Shown: positions 7,503-16,423, counted from the stretch's first letter. The stretch is DNA of 34,592 nucleotides from Massilia cavernae (GCF_003590855.1 NZ_QYUP01000016.1:1-34592), one strand, 5' to 3'. The notes: generated by a model not told the origin, from the sequence alone. A program made the numbers and translations.

Positions 7503-10500
7503 TTAGTTGCCGCCGCAGACCTTGTACGGCACGCCTGCAGCCGTCGTCGCCGGCGGTTCGATCATCGGCATCAGGCTTGGCGCCAGGGTGACCAGCAACT
7601 GTACCGGCAGCGCGCTGGTGAAGTCGTAGTCGGCCGCACGCGGACCGGCCACGTAAGCCGTCATGCTGCCGAAGAAGCGCTCGCCGATGTTGAAGACGAA
7701 GGTCGCCGACCGGTTCACGTAGCGCGACTCGATCAGGCGCCCTGCCCCCGCATACACCTCGAAGCGCTGGTCGCCGGTACCAGTCTTGCCGCCAACTGCG
7801 ATCACCTGCCCGTCCGACATCGTGAAGGCCGTTTTCACGCGCTTGGCGGTACCGTCGGACACGACGCCGCGAATCGCTTCCGCCACCACGCTTGCCACTT
7901 CCGGCGACAGCACTCTTTCGGCCTTGGCTTCGCCCGCCGGCTTGACCAGCGTTTCATACGGCGTAGCCTTGGCGAAGTGGAGCGAGTCGATGCGGCGGGT
8001 CGGCTTGCGCAGGCCGCCGTTGACGATGATGCCCATCATCTCGGCCAGCGAAGCAGGACGGTCGGCCGAGGCGCCCAGCGTGGTCGCATAGGACGGCGTC
8101 AGCGAGTCGAACGGATAGCCCATCTTTTTCCACTGTGCGTGGATCTTGAGGAAGGCTTCCACCTCCAGCAGGCCGGCGATGCGGCGGTCCTGGGCGTGCT
8201 TGCGGTGGGTGTTGAACAGCCACGCATACACCAGCTGGCGTTCGCGCACGCTGGCGTCGGTGATGTCGGCGAACTTGGCCTCGGGGTGGGCGCGCATGTA
8301 CCCGACCAGCCACAATTCCAGCGGGTGGATGGTGGCCAGGTAGCCGCGGTCGGCCAGCGACATGTTGGCAGGCGAGTACTGCGTGTACATGCGTGCTATG
8401 CGCTCGTCGTCGATCTCGTTGGTCGACGCCAGGTTGTCGTTGATGAACTTGCCGAACTGCGCCACCGTCGCTTCCGGCGCGATCGTGCGGTGCACGTTGG
8501 CCAGGCGGGTCGGCGTCGGACGCAGGCTGGCCAGCAGTACCTTCTCGGCTTCGGCCGCGGTCTTGCCGCGGTACTTGTTATAGAAGCGCGTGAGGAACTC
8601 GCGGCCTTCGCGGTCGGCGAAACGGGCCAGGTATTCGGCCCGGCGCGGATCGGTCGAATCGGCCAGCAGCGCCGCCGACGATCCGGGCAGCTGGAACATG
8701 TAATAGCGCACCACGTCGCGCATCATGCGGACGAACACCAGGTTGGTCGAGCTGCGCAGCGCGTCGCGCACCGGCATGATCTTGCGGTCGTCCAGCTTGC
8801 TGAAGTTGCCGAAGGTGTGCAGGCCGCCGCCGGTGAAGAAGCCTTCGTACGGGCTGGCCGAGTACTTGCGGTTGAGCGCCGCCTCCAGCATCGCATCGAG
8901 CGATCGCTGTTCCGGCCTGGCGTTGAGCGTGAAGTATTCCACCGCCCACTGCGACATGCGGTCCTTCGGATCGATATGCACCGCCTTGAGCTGCTGCGCG
9001 TCCATGCCTGAGAAACGCTTGTGCAGCTGGTCGACGATGTCGAGGTAGGTCACCAGCGTACGCAGCTTAGCGGTGGAGCCGAGGTCAAGCTTCGCGCCTT
9101 CGTTGATGTCGAGCGGCTGGTCGTAGTTATCGGTCTGCACGCGCAGGTAGTTGGCGTTGGCGCCGCGTTCGAGCAAGGTGAAGCTGTACACCACGTTGGC
9201 GGGGTCGCCATTGCCCAGCAGGCCCTTGCCGGTCAGGCCGGCCGCTGCTGCCTTTTCGGCGTCGCGCAGGTCGCGCAGCACCGCGGTGACGGCGTTCTGC
9301 GCGTTCGAGTCGAGCGTGCTGGCGACCGACAGGTCGAGCCGGTCGAGGTTGTACAGGCGGCTGTCGCCGAGCATGCTGCCCAGGTGGGTGCGCACCGCGT
9401 TCGAGGCCTTGCGCGTGACGAAGGTGTTGGCGGCCGGCGACGCGACGCCGGAGCTGGCCGACGGGTTGAGCGGCAGCGGCAGCGCGGCGTCGCGCAGCTT
9501 GGGCGAAATCACGCCGGCCTGCGCCAGCACGCGCAGGTGGGTGTTGGTCAGCCTTTCGAGGTCGTCGTCGCCGGCGCCGAGATAGTGCGCGGGACGGCGC
9601 TGCGCGATCATCAGGCTCAGTGCTTCCTTGTAGACTTGCGCGGCCTGCGGCGTGTCGAGGCGGCCGGCAAGGACGCGGTTGACCTCGTCGAACTTGCGTC
9701 CGTACCAGACCCACATGCCGTCGCCGATGCCGTTCACTTCGCCGTAGCCAGGCTTGGCCGACAGCGGCACGGTGTTGAGGTAGTCGACCACGATCTGGCG
9801 GCGTGCCTTTGTCGTATCTTCGCCGCCCTGGTAGGCGCGCAGCGTGGCCGACGCCATCTGGACCAGCTTGTCGGACAGCGATCCGGTGCGGCCCTCCGGC
9901 GAGTGGCGGTATTTTTCGATTTGCGTGGCAAGCGTGCTGCCGCCGGCCGAGCGCTTGTCGCCCGGCGTGAACACACTCAGCAACTTGTCGAGCACGGCCT
10001 TGCTGAAGCGGTCCCATTCGACGGCAGGATTGCGCTTCGGGTATTTGGTGTCGAGCAGTTCGCGGTTTTCGATGAACAGCAGGCTCTTGACCAGCAGCGC
10101 AGGCGCCTTGTCGAAGCCGTCGTAATAGCGTTCGGGGAACTGCGACGAGAACAGCGGCGCGCCGCGGCAGTCGAGGATGGACAGGCCGGCCCTGGTCTTT
10201 TCCTTGTACGTGGCGAACAGGCCATGGTCGGCCATGTCGGACATCGCCGGCGAAATGCGCGCCTGCGCCGCCACCAGGTAGTCGCGCGATTGCAGCTTGT
10301 CGAGGTAGCCGGGCAGGTTGGCGTAGCCGAGGCGCGCGTCGTACGGGCTTTCGGACGGGAAGCGGATCGACTTGCTCGGGCCCTCGCCCATCGTGTAGGT
10401 GAGCTTGGACGCCAGCCGCGAAAAGTACTCGGCCTGCATCGCAGAGCTGCGCATTTCGTAGGCGGCCAGCGCGGCCGCCAGCACGAGCAGCACCAGCACG

Positions 10501-10742
10501 ATGATGAACAGGACGGGGCGGAAGCGGCGGCGCGGCTTGTCGGGTTGCGGCTCGGGCATGGCGTCTTCCGCTCCTTCGGATACGGGCGCAGGCTCGGGCA
10601 CGAGCGACAGGTGCGGATGCGGGTAATTGAGATGCGGTACGCTGTGCGTGCCTGTGCTGGCGATAGAAGCGGCGCGTCCGCGCAATTTGCGTACGGCGCG
10701 GTCTACGATGCGGGGCCGTCGAAAACGACGAGTACTTTCCAT
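7503..10742 (-). CDS. Class A penicillin-binding protein (glycosyltransferase 51 plus transpeptidase)
   Basis: 1079 residues from the ATG at 10740-10742; an in-frame TTG 9 bp upstream is possible, and neither has a clear Shine-Dalgarno. A cytosolic basic/Pro-rich tail is followed by a transmembrane helix near 75-95. The GT51 domain has catalytic Glu225 in FIENRELLD and GGSTLATQIEKY at about 267. The transpeptidase domain has STAK (Ser556), a later SSTN, and KTGTGD near residue 1000. It would polymerise lipid II and cross-link peptidoglycan in the periplasm. It is longer than PBP1a because of the tail and extra segments between domains. IENRELLD replaces the usual EDRxFxxHxG, so the GT51 second half of that motif is unusual. 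The gene is monocistronic. Confidence 0.85.
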   Translation of the reverse strand: MESTRRFRRPRIVDRAVRKLRGRAASIASTGTHSVPHLNYPHPHLSLVPEPAPVSEGAEDAMPEPQPDKPRRRFRPVLFIIVLVLLVLAAALAAYEMRSSAMQAEYFSRLASKLTYTMGEGPSKSIRFPSESPYDARLGYANLPGYLDKLQSRDYLVAAQARISPAMSDMADHGLFATYKEKTRAGLSILDCRGAPLFSSQFPERYYDGFDKAPALLVKSLLFIENRELLDTKYPKRNPAVEWDRFSKAVLDKLLSVFTPGDKRSAGGSTLATQIEKYRHSPEGRTGSLSDKLVQMASATLRAYQGGEDTTKARRQIVVDYLNTVPLSAKPGYGEVNGIGDGMWVWYGRKFDEVNRVLAGRLDTPQAAQVYKEALSLMIAQRRPAHYLGAGDDDLERLTNTHLRVLAQAGVISPKLRDAALPLPLNPSASSGVASPAANTFVTRKASNAVRTHLGSMLGDSRLYNLDRLDLSVASTLDSNAQNAVTAVLRDLRDAEKAAAAGLTGKGLLGNGDPANVVYSFTLLERGANANYLRVQTDNYDQPLDINEGAKLDLGSTAKLRTLVTYLDIVDQLHKRFSGMDAQQLKAVHIDPKDRMSQWAVEYFTLNARPEQRSLDAMLEAALNRKYSASPYEGFFTGGGLHTFGNFSKLDDRKIMPVRDALRSSTNLVFVRMMRDVVRYYMFQLPGSSAALLADSTDPRRAEYLARFADREGREFLTRFYNKYRGKTAAEAEKVLLASLRPTPTRLANVHRTIAPEATVAQFGKFINDNLASTNEIDDERIARMYTQYSPANMSLADRGYLATIHPLELWLVGYMRAHPEAKFADITDASVRERQLVYAWLFNTHRKHAQDRRIAGLLEVEAFLKIHAQWKKMGYPFDSLTPSYATTLGASADRPASLAEMMGIIVNGGLRKPTRRIDSLHFAKATPYETLVKPAGEAKAERVLSPEVASVVAEAIRGVVSDGTAKRVKTAFTMSDGQVIAVGGKTGTGDQRFEVYAGAGRLIESRYVNRSATFVFNIGERFFGSMTAYVAGPRAADYDFTSALPVQLLVTLAPSLMPMIEPPATTAAGVPYKVCGGN

Positions 10743-11092
10743 GATGGTCAACCGGTTTGAATCAATTTTACTTCGAATCCCCGTTCAACCTTCGCCATCT
10801 GTGCAACTGGTTGGTGCGAGTGATTTGAAGAGCTTGTTATTGCAATCTACTGCGCGGCACCCCACTCAAGATACCGATTCGCGATAACTACATTGCACCA
10901 CACGAACCCTGTGGCACGAAGGCGAGTTCATGAAAAGTTTGATTTCGTCCTGCCATTTTCGCAAAAAAACAACGACTGCGTTGGATGCAAAAAAAGGCGC
11001 CGCCGATTCATGCAATATGCATTCGCGCCCCGCCGTTACAGTCGGTGCGCGAACTAACCATGTTAGTATAAAAACGTCAATTGACCGGATGA
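10743..11092. other. Gene-free stretch before the penicillin-binding protein gene
   Basis: About 350 bp with no convincing coding frame. It should hold the promoter of the penicillin-binding protein gene, but no -35/-10 pair stands out. The only clear element is the terminator-like hairpin at 10989-11030. Confidence 0.5.
10989..11030 (-). terminator. Probable terminator of the EI24-domain gene
   Basis: On the minus strand a hairpin with an outer GGCGC/GCGCC pair and an inner ATGCA/TGCAT pair is followed directly by seven T. It lies about 60 bp after the stop of the EI24 gene. The stem is interrupted, hence moderate confidence. Confidence 0.5.
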
Positions 11093-11935
11093 TTACATCG
11101 CCGCCGCGACCACGTTCGTGCCGCGTTCGGCGCGCAGGTCGGCCAGCGCCTGCATGCAGTAATACTGGAACCAGAGTCCGGTGAAAATGAAGATCACCAC
11201 ATACAGCCAGATCGACAGCGCCGCCAGGAACGGGAACAGGAACACGGCCACGATGGTCCCGCCGATCCACACGATGCCCGGCAGTGCGCCGGCCGCGCCC
11301 GATGCGATTCCGATGATCATCAGCTGGCGCTTGTGGCGGCGCGCGATCTCGATGCGTTCGTCTTCGCTGGCATGGTCGGCGAGCGCGTCGTAGCTCATCA
11401 CGCGCGCGGTCAGCCAGCCCCACAGCGCGGCCTGCGCGATCACCGCCACCGGCGCGATCGCGTACAGCGGCAGCGACAGCAGCCAAAGCGGAACGAAGAT
11501 GACGAAACCGCTCAGGTTGACCAGCAGGCTGCCGATGAAACTGCCGCCCTTCTTCATCTCCAGTTGCGGGAACTGGCGGCGAGCGACGTGGCGCACGATG
11601 GCCGGCATCGCCACCACGCCCATGAACAGCAGCGAAGTCACCACCATCAGCGGCAGCAGGAACAGCACCGCCAGCAGCGGCACGATGACGGTCTTCAGGA
11701 AGCCGAGGCCCAGCGCCGACAGCCAGCTGCCGCTGGCGCTGAACCAGCCATACTCCGTGAACAGCGCGTGCATGTGGTCGAGCACAGGCTGCAGGCCGTT
11801 CCACAGCAGCGCGCCCCACAGTGCCACCGACAGCAGGAAGGGAATCACCGACAGCAGCAGCATTTTCCCGCTCAGCTGGGACATCAGGGCGCGGCCGTAG
11901 GCGGTGGCGACGGGACGCAGGGAGTTCTGGTTCAT
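11093..11935 (-). CDS. EI24-domain (CysZ-like) integral membrane protein
   Basis: 280 residues from the ATG at 11933-11935 (MNQNSLRPVATAYGRALMSQ). The frame stays open 34 codons further upstream but that part looks non-coding. About six hydrophobic segments are visible, among them MLLLSVIPFLLSVALWGALL, TVIVPLLAVLFLLPLMVVTS, FVIFVPLWLLSLPLYAIAPV and LSIWLYVVIFIFTGLWFQYY. The soluble loop SYDALADHASEDERIEIARR and the Gly-rich segment fit the EI24/CysZ superfamily. CysZ is a sulfate permease in enterics; nothing here ties this paralogue to sulfate. Length suits the EI24 family in Oxalobacteraceae. Confidence 0.75.
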   Translation of the reverse strand: MNQNSLRPVATAYGRALMSQLSGKMLLLSVIPFLLSVALWGALLWNGLQPVLDHMHALFTEYGWFSASGSWLSALGLGFLKTVIVPLLAVLFLLPLMVVTSLLFMGVVAMPAIVRHVARRQFPQLEMKKGGSFIGSLLVNLSGFVIFVPLWLLSLPLYAIAPVAVIAQAALWGWLTARVMSYDALADHASEDERIEIARRHKRQLMIIGIASGAAGALPGIVWIGGTIVAVFLFPFLAALSIWLYVVIFIFTGLWFQYYCMQALADLRAERGTNVVAAAM

Positions 11936-12085
11936 TAGGCTGGATGAATGGTTGGCGAATTGTCGTTCGAAGCAGGCGAAGCATAATCGAAACCCGGGAG
12001 CTCTGCCTTGCCGGCCCGTCAATTGGCGGATTGACACGGCATGGACTACAATCGTCGATCACACCGCTCTCTTAAAGGAAACGAC

Positions 12086-12442
12086 ATGTCCACGACCACC
12101 ACCGAATCCGGCCTGCAGTACGAAGACACCAAAGTCGGCGAAGGCGCCGAAGCCAAGGCAGGCACGCCTGTCACCGTTCACTACACCGGCTGGCTGCGCA
12201 ACGACGACGGCACCCAGGGCGCGAAATTCGATTCGAGCAAAGACCGCAACGATCCGTTCCAGTTCAACCTCGGCGCCGGCCAGGTCATCCGCGGCTGGGA
12301 CGAAGGCGTCCAGGGCATGAAGGTCGGCGGCCAGCGCCGCCTGACCATCCCTGCGAGCCTGGGCTACGGCGCGCGCGGCGCGGGCGGCGTGATCCCGCCG
12401 AACGCCACGCTGATCTTCGACGTCGAGCTGCTGGCTGTCTAA
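12086..12442 (+). CDS. FKBP-type peptidyl-prolyl cis-trans isomerase
   Basis: 118 residues from the ATG at 12086, preceded by AAAGGAAACGAC; an upstream in-frame ATG at 12041 has no ribosome site. It is a single FKBP domain: VTVHYTGWL, FDSSKDRNDPFQFNLGAGQV, IRGWDEGVQGMKVGGQRRL, IPASLGYGARGAGGVIPPNA and TLIFDVELL. All canonical FK506-pocket residues (Y in VHYTGWL, F-D, V-I-x-G-W, Y in LGYG, F-D-V) are present, so it should be enzymatically active. No signal peptide, so cytosolic. acbP follows 32 bp downstream, probably co-transcribed. Confidence 0.95.
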   Translation: MSTTTTESGLQYEDTKVGEGAEAKAGTPVTVHYTGWLRNDDGTQGAKFDSSKDRNDPFQFNLGAGQVIRGWDEGVQGMKVGGQRRLTIPASLGYGARGAGGVIPPNATLIFDVELLAV

Positions 12443-12474
12443 GCGCCCGCTTTACCCATCCCACAGGAGCATTT

Positions 12475-12729
12475 ATGAGCTTGCAGGAACAGTTCACCCA
12501 GGCCCAGGCCGATTCCAAGAACCTGCCTGAGCGTCCGGACAACATGACGCTGCTGAAGATCTACGCGCTGTACAAGCAGGCCTCGGGCGGCGACGCGACG
12601 GGCGAGCGCCCTGGCTTCACCGACATGGTCGGCCGCGCCAAGTTCGACGCGTGGGACGCGCTGAAGGGCACTTCGCAGGATGAGGCGATGCAGCAGTATG
12701 TCGACCTGATTGAAGAGCTGAAGGCTTAA
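12475..12729 (+). CDS. Acyl-CoA-binding protein
   Basis: 84 residues, the usual ACBP size. The four-helix signature is visible: SLQEQFTQAQADSKNLPERP, then NMTLLKIYALYKQASGGDAT with Tyr and Lys positions that contact the CoA phosphate and adenine, GERPGFTDMVGRAKFDAWDA, and LKGTSQDEAMQQYVDLIEEL. It binds long-chain acyl-CoA esters in the cytosol. CAGGAG sits 6 nt before the ATG. Neighbouring PHA-related genes fit a role in acyl-CoA handling, but that link is inferred from proximity only. Confidence 0.95.
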   Translation: MSLQEQFTQAQADSKNLPERPDNMTLLKIYALYKQASGGDATGERPGFTDMVGRAKFDAWDALKGTSQDEAMQQYVDLIEELKA

Positions 12730-12737
12730 GTACACCC

Positions 12738-12822
12738 GTAGGGCGGATAAGCGCAGCGCATCCGCCATGTATGCGTCGACGCGGCGCAAAATCGGCGGAT
12801 GCGCTCCGCTTATCCGCCCTAC
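12738..12822. repeat. REP-like intergenic palindromic repeat, short form
   Basis: Inverted arms of 29 bp at 12738-12766 and 12794-12822 begin and end with GTAGGGCGGATAAGCG and its complement, with one or two mismatches and a 27-bp loop. It begins 8 bp after the acbP stop and shares its arms with the element at 7312-7482. It may act as a transcription terminator or mRNA stabiliser for FKBP-acbP. Confidence 0.85.
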
Positions 12823-12854
12823 GGCCCTACGGCCCTACGGCCCTACGGCCCTAC
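12823..12854. repeat. Four tandem GGCCCTAC octamers
   Basis: Four exact copies of GGCCCTAC follow the last CCCTAC of the REP-like arm, so the end of the palindrome appears to have been expanded by slippage. The array ends 7 bp before the convergent PHA gene stop. Confidence 0.9.
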
Positions 12855-12861
12855 TTCTTCA

Positions 12862-13143
12862 TCACGCCGCGCAAAACACCTTCTGCATCTTCTCCGCCAC
12901 CTTGGCGCGAATCGTGGGCGCGAACGCCCCCATCAAGAATCCCAGCGTGATCTGCATCCGCGCCTGCTGGCCGCGCAAGGTCAGCGATCCGTTCACGCCG
13001 CTGCGCTCGAAGCGCAGCACGTCGCCTTCCCATTTGCAGGCCAGGTCGAATTCGCGGGAGATCTTGTCGGCTACCTGCTGCGCGGCGTCGCGCGCTTTTT
13101 CCGGCGTCAGGCTGTGGTCCTGGACGATGCTGATGTCAGCCAT
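12862..13143 (-). CDS. Polyhydroxyalkanoic acid system family protein (PHA_gran_rgn)
   Basis: 93 residues from the ATG at 13141-13143 (MADISIVQDHSLTPEKARDA). The open frame continues 34 codons upstream but without coding character. The sequence fits the small PHA-granule-associated family: HSLTPEKARDAAQQVADKIS, ...CKWEGDVLRFERSGVNGSL, and LGFLMGAFAPTIRAKVAEKM. It is cytosolic with no catalytic motif. The exact role in PHA storage is not settled for this family. phaZ lies in the same window. Confidence 0.8.
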   Translation of the reverse strand: MADISIVQDHSLTPEKARDAAQQVADKISREFDLACKWEGDVLRFERSGVNGSLTLRGQQARMQITLGFLMGAFAPTIRAKVAEKMQKVFCAA

Positions 13144-13277
13144 GTCGGTGTTTCCGTTTCGGGCAAAACGAAGATGATACCGCGCATAGGCAATCTCGTC
13201 CAAGGCGCATCCCGTTTTTTGCCGGCGGCATTGAGAAATCGGCAATAATACGAGCTGCTCGTTTACCCCGGACCACC

Positions 13278-14519
13278 ATGACCGACATCCAGCTGATCGC
13301 CGCCGTGATTTTCGGCCTCGCGCTCGTGCATACCTTCACCGCGCAATACTTCGTACGCCTCGCCCACCACTTCCCCCGCCACGAGGGCCTGATCCACTAC
13401 TTCGGCGAGGTCGAGGTCATTTTCGGCATGTGGGCGATCATCCTTGTCGGCGCAATGGCGCTGGTATCGGGCGGCGCCGCAGCGCTGGCCTACGCCGAAT
13501 CGCGCACCTTCACCGAGCCGCTGTTCGTGTTCGTCATCATGGTCATCGCCGCATCGCGGCCGGTGCTCGAAACCGTGCGCTGGTTCATTGCGCTGCTGGC
13601 GCGGATGGCGCCCGCGCGTGCCGCCGTCGCGCGCACCTGGCTATGCATGGCGATGGTGCCGCTGCTTGGCTCGCTGGTCACCGAGCCGGCCGCCATGACG
13701 CTGGCCGCGCTGATGCTCTTGCCGCTGGTGTTCCGCAAGGAGATGCCGGAGTGGCTGAAATACGCCGCGCTCGGCGTCCTGTTCGTCAACGTGTCGATCG
13801 GCGGCACCCTGACCTCGTTCGCGGCGCCGCCGGTGCTGATGGTGGCGCACACCTGGGGCTGGGACTCGGCCTTCATGGCGACCACCTTCGGCTGGCGCGC
13901 CGCCATCGCGGTCGTCATCAACGCCACGGTCGTTACCTTCATGCTGCGCGCCCACCTGGTCGACGAAGTGCCGGTCGAGGACGGCGCGCCGGTGCCGCTC
14001 CTGGTGCGCCTGATCCACATCACCTTCCTCGCCGCGGTGGTCGGCTTCGCCCATCACCCGGTCATCTTCCTCGGCCTGTTCCTGCTGTTCCTCGGTTTCT
14101 GCCATGCCTATGGCGAGTACCAGTCGCCCCTGATCCTGCGCGAAGGCGTGCTGGTCGGCTTCTTCCTGGCCGGCCTGGTGGTCCTGGGCGGCATGCAGCA
14201 GTGGTGGCTGCAGCCGGTCGTCACCAGCCTGCAGCCGCTGGCCCTGTTCTTCAGCGCCGTGGGGCTGACCGCGATCACCGACAACGCTGCGCTGACCTAC
14301 CTCGGCTCGCTGATCCATGGCCTGTCCGACCAGGCGAAGTACCTGCTGGTGGCGGGCGCGGTGGCCGGCGGCGGCCTGACCGTGATCGCCAACGCGCCCA
14401 ATCCGGCCGGCGCGGCCCTGCTGCGCAAGGGCTTCCGGGACGAGGCTATCGGGGTGCCCGGCCTTCTGGCCGGCGCCGCGCTGCCGACCGTGGTGGCGGT
14501 GGTGATGTTCCTCGTGTAG
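13278..14519 (+). CDS. Predicted Na+/H+ antiporter, multi-pass membrane protein
   Basis: 413 residues, almost entirely hydrophobic with about 10-12 transmembrane segments. Conserved stretches include AQYFVRLAHHFPRHEGLIHY followed by a FGEVEVIFGMWA helix, SLVTEPAAMTLAALMLLP, GGTLTSFAAPPVLMVAHTWG, and near the C terminus GLTAITDNAALTYLGSL and ANAPNPAGAALL. Paired TEPAAM and TDNAAL segments with charged residues in the membrane resemble the ion-transporter superfamily and the Pfam 'putative Na+/H+ antiporter' family. The transported ion is inferred from family only. A hairpin follows at 14571. Confidence 0.8.
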   Translation: MTDIQLIAAVIFGLALVHTFTAQYFVRLAHHFPRHEGLIHYFGEVEVIFGMWAIILVGAMALVSGGAAALAYAESRTFTEPLFVFVIMVIAASRPVLETVRWFIALLARMAPARAAVARTWLCMAMVPLLGSLVTEPAAMTLAALMLLPLVFRKEMPEWLKYAALGVLFVNVSIGGTLTSFAAPPVLMVAHTWGWDSAFMATTFGWRAAIAVVINATVVTFMLRAHLVDEVPVEDGAPVPLLVRLIHITFLAAVVGFAHHPVIFLGLFLLFLGFCHAYGEYQSPLILREGVLVGFFLAGLVVLGGMQQWWLQPVVTSLQPLALFFSAVGLTAITDNAALTYLGSLIHGLSDQAKYLLVAGAVAGGGLTVIANAPNPAGAALLRKGFRDEAIGVPGLLAGAALPTVVAVVMFLV

Positions 14520-14570
14520 CACGGCCGCCCGTTTTACCCGCGCTTCTATCCCGGGCTTGCGCCGAATCAA

Positions 14571-14592
14571 GCGCGGCCGGGGCTGGCCGCGC
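14571..14592 (+). terminator. GC-rich hairpin after the antiporter gene
   Basis: Perfect 8-bp arms GCGCGGCC and GGCCGCGC around a 6-nt loop, 51 bp after the antiporter stop. Only a weak T-rich tail follows, so termination is likely but not certain. Confidence 0.4.
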
Positions 14593-14660
14593 CACTATTT
14601 CTTCACAAACGTGTCTGCCAACCACTACCGGAAGGCGCACCAGCCTTGTGGAGAACGACC

Positions 14661-16142
14661 ATGAATCGTCGAGTAAGCGTACCGGCCGGGGCGCTCGTGA
14701 CCGAACGCGAGCAAGCGCCGGTCAGCTTCGTGCCGACTCCCAGCGCCCCCTACCGCCAGCACCGCAAGGCCGCCTCGCTGATGCTCGAACCGGGCAAGCC
14801 GCGCATCGGCCTGGCCGATCAGCCGCCGCCGGAACCGGTGCCGCTGCCGTACGCCTTCGGCGCGCGCGTGCTGATGTGGAAGCAGGACCCGTCGGTCAGC
14901 GAGATCGGCACGCGCAAGGCCTTCCTGCCGGGGATCGTGCTGGCCGGGCCGCGCGATGCCCGCATCGTGTACGGCGAGCCGGGCATCGCGCCGGTCAGCC
15001 CGAACGCCTTCGGCGACTTCGTCACCATGCCCGACACGCCGCAGTTCGACGCCGTGCACACCTTCGCGGTGGTGCGCCAGACCCTGACGATGTACCAGCG
15101 GGCGCTGGCCGGCGGCGACGGCGAAACGCCGCTGCCGTGGCAGTGGAACAGCAGCATCGACACCGCGCCCCTGGAGATCTTCCCGCACGGCCTGCCCAAC
15201 ACGATGAACGCCTTCTACAGCCGCTCGCAGTGCTGCCTGAAGTTCGGCGACTTCGTCCCCAGCGGCTCGGCCGAGCGCGTGTACACCTGCCGTTCGTTCG
15301 ACATCGTCTCGCACGAGGCCGGGCATGCGGTGCTCGACGGCCTGAAACCCGACTGGCTGCTGGCCGATAACCCGCCGCAGACCGGCGGCCTGCACGAAGC
15401 TTTCGGCGACCTGACCGCGATCTTCCTGGCGCTGTCGCAGCTGGATCAGTGCGAAGCGATCGTGGCGCAGACCAAGGCACGCCTGCACGACAAGACCTTC
15501 CTGGCCGACATCGCCGAGCAGTTCGGCCTGGCGCTGGGCCGCTCGAACGGCCTGCGCAACGCCGACAACGACATCACGCTGTCGGAAGCGGGCACCGAGG
15601 TGCATGCGATCTCGCAGGTGTTCACCGGCGCCATCTACGACATCCTGGCCGACATCTTCACCCACGAACGCGACCCTGCACTGCGCGACGACGCCGCGGT
15701 GCTGCACGAGGTCGCCGGCTACCTGCGCGGCGTGCTGCTGCGCGCGCTGATCGCGGCGCCCGACTTCGGCGCGACCTATCCCGACGTGGTCAACGAGATG
15801 CTGCGCATCGTCGGCGAGGACAAGCGCCCGGCCGCATACCGCAACTTCATCCGCAACCGCTTCGTTGCGCGCGAGGTGGTGGCGTCGCCGCTGGCGCTGA
15901 CCGAGGACGTGCCCGCGGACGCGCGCCTGGCGCCGGGCGTGCGGGATGCGCCCGGTGCGGTGCAGGACCGGCGCGCCTGCTGCGGCACCATGAACCTGGC
16001 CGAGTACTACGGCATCGACCACGTGTTCGACGCCGAGGTGCAGGCGCTGGCGCAATGGTGCGCCGAGCATGGGCGCACCGGTCCGGCGCCCTCGCGCGAC
16101 GACGAAGCCGCCGGCGGCGACCGCAGCGCGGAGGACGCGTGA
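14661..16142 (+). CDS. Thermolysin-like (M4-related) zinc metallopeptidase, HEAGH type
   Basis: 493 residues from the ATG at 14661, with GGAG 7 nt upstream; an in-frame TTG at 14646 is the alternative. The zinc site is HEAGH at 218-222. A second-helix glutamate follows (E246 in GGLHEAFGDLTAI), matching the GxxxEAxxD third-ligand motif of M4 peptidases. A later His in TEVHAISQVFTGAIYD could be the transition-state histidine. Classical M4 enzymes have HExTH, so this is a divergent subgroup. There is no signal peptide, and the Pro-rich N-terminal 60 residues may form a propeptide. The stop overlaps the start of an emfourin-like inhibitor gene, supporting a protease-inhibitor pair. Substrate unknown. 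Confidence 0.82.
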   Translation: MNRRVSVPAGALVTEREQAPVSFVPTPSAPYRQHRKAASLMLEPGKPRIGLADQPPPEPVPLPYAFGARVLMWKQDPSVSEIGTRKAFLPGIVLAGPRDARIVYGEPGIAPVSPNAFGDFVTMPDTPQFDAVHTFAVVRQTLTMYQRALAGGDGETPLPWQWNSSIDTAPLEIFPHGLPNTMNAFYSRSQCCLKFGDFVPSGSAERVYTCRSFDIVSHEAGHAVLDGLKPDWLLADNPPQTGGLHEAFGDLTAIFLALSQLDQCEAIVAQTKARLHDKTFLADIAEQFGLALGRSNGLRNADNDITLSEAGTEVHAISQVFTGAIYDILADIFTHERDPALRDDAAVLHEVAGYLRGVLLRALIAAPDFGATYPDVVNEMLRIVGEDKRPAAYRNFIRNRFVAREVVASPLALTEDVPADARLAPGVRDAPGAVQDRRACCGTMNLAEYYGIDHVFDAEVQALAQWCAEHGRTGPAPSRDDEAAGGDRSAEDA

Positions 16143-16423
16143 AAATCACCGTCAAAGGCGGCGGCGGCTTCGCCGGCGGCGCCGAACACTACCAACTCGA
16201 TACCGCCGGCGTCAGTCATGGTCCGGAGCTCGAGGCGCTGCTGCAGGACCTCGGCTTCTTCCAGGCCGCCGCCACGCCGGCCCCGGTCGGCGCCGACATC
16301 CCGCACTGGGAGATCACGGCGGACGACGGCCAACGCTGTCATACTGTCGAGTTCGCGGAAGACGGCGGACCTGCCTGCACCCACTGGAAACCCCTGCTCG
16401 AGCGCCTGCGCGCGGGCGGCTGA
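16139..16423 (+). CDS. Emfourin-like protease inhibitor
   Basis: 94 residues, start GTG at 16139 overlapping the protease stop (GTGA), so translation is coupled. It begins VKITVKGGGGFAGGAEHYQL. An acidic middle follows (DTAGVSHGPELEALLQDLGF), then a beta-rich end (HWEITADDGQRCHTVEFAED, THWKPLLERL). The N-terminal Gly-rich K-I-T-V-x-G-x-GG-F-A-G pattern and the size match emfourin, the protealysin inhibitor encoded next to M4 proteases. It probably binds and blocks the upstream protease in the cytosol until export or lysis. That partnership is inferred from gene order. Confidence 0.75.
   Translation: MKITVKGGGGFAGGAEHYQLDTAGVSHGPELEALLQDLGFFQAAATPAPVGADIPHWEITADDGQRCHTVEFAEDGGPACTHWKPLLERLRAGG

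Noticed and set aside
9021..10760. A 579-codon plus-strand frame opposite the penicillin-binding protein
   Set aside because: A shadow of the real gene: low-complexity Val/Arg/Gln/His content and no domain match.
12823..12854. The octamer array as a CRISPR
   Set aside because: Repeats are 8 bp and directly adjacent, with no spacers and no cas genes.
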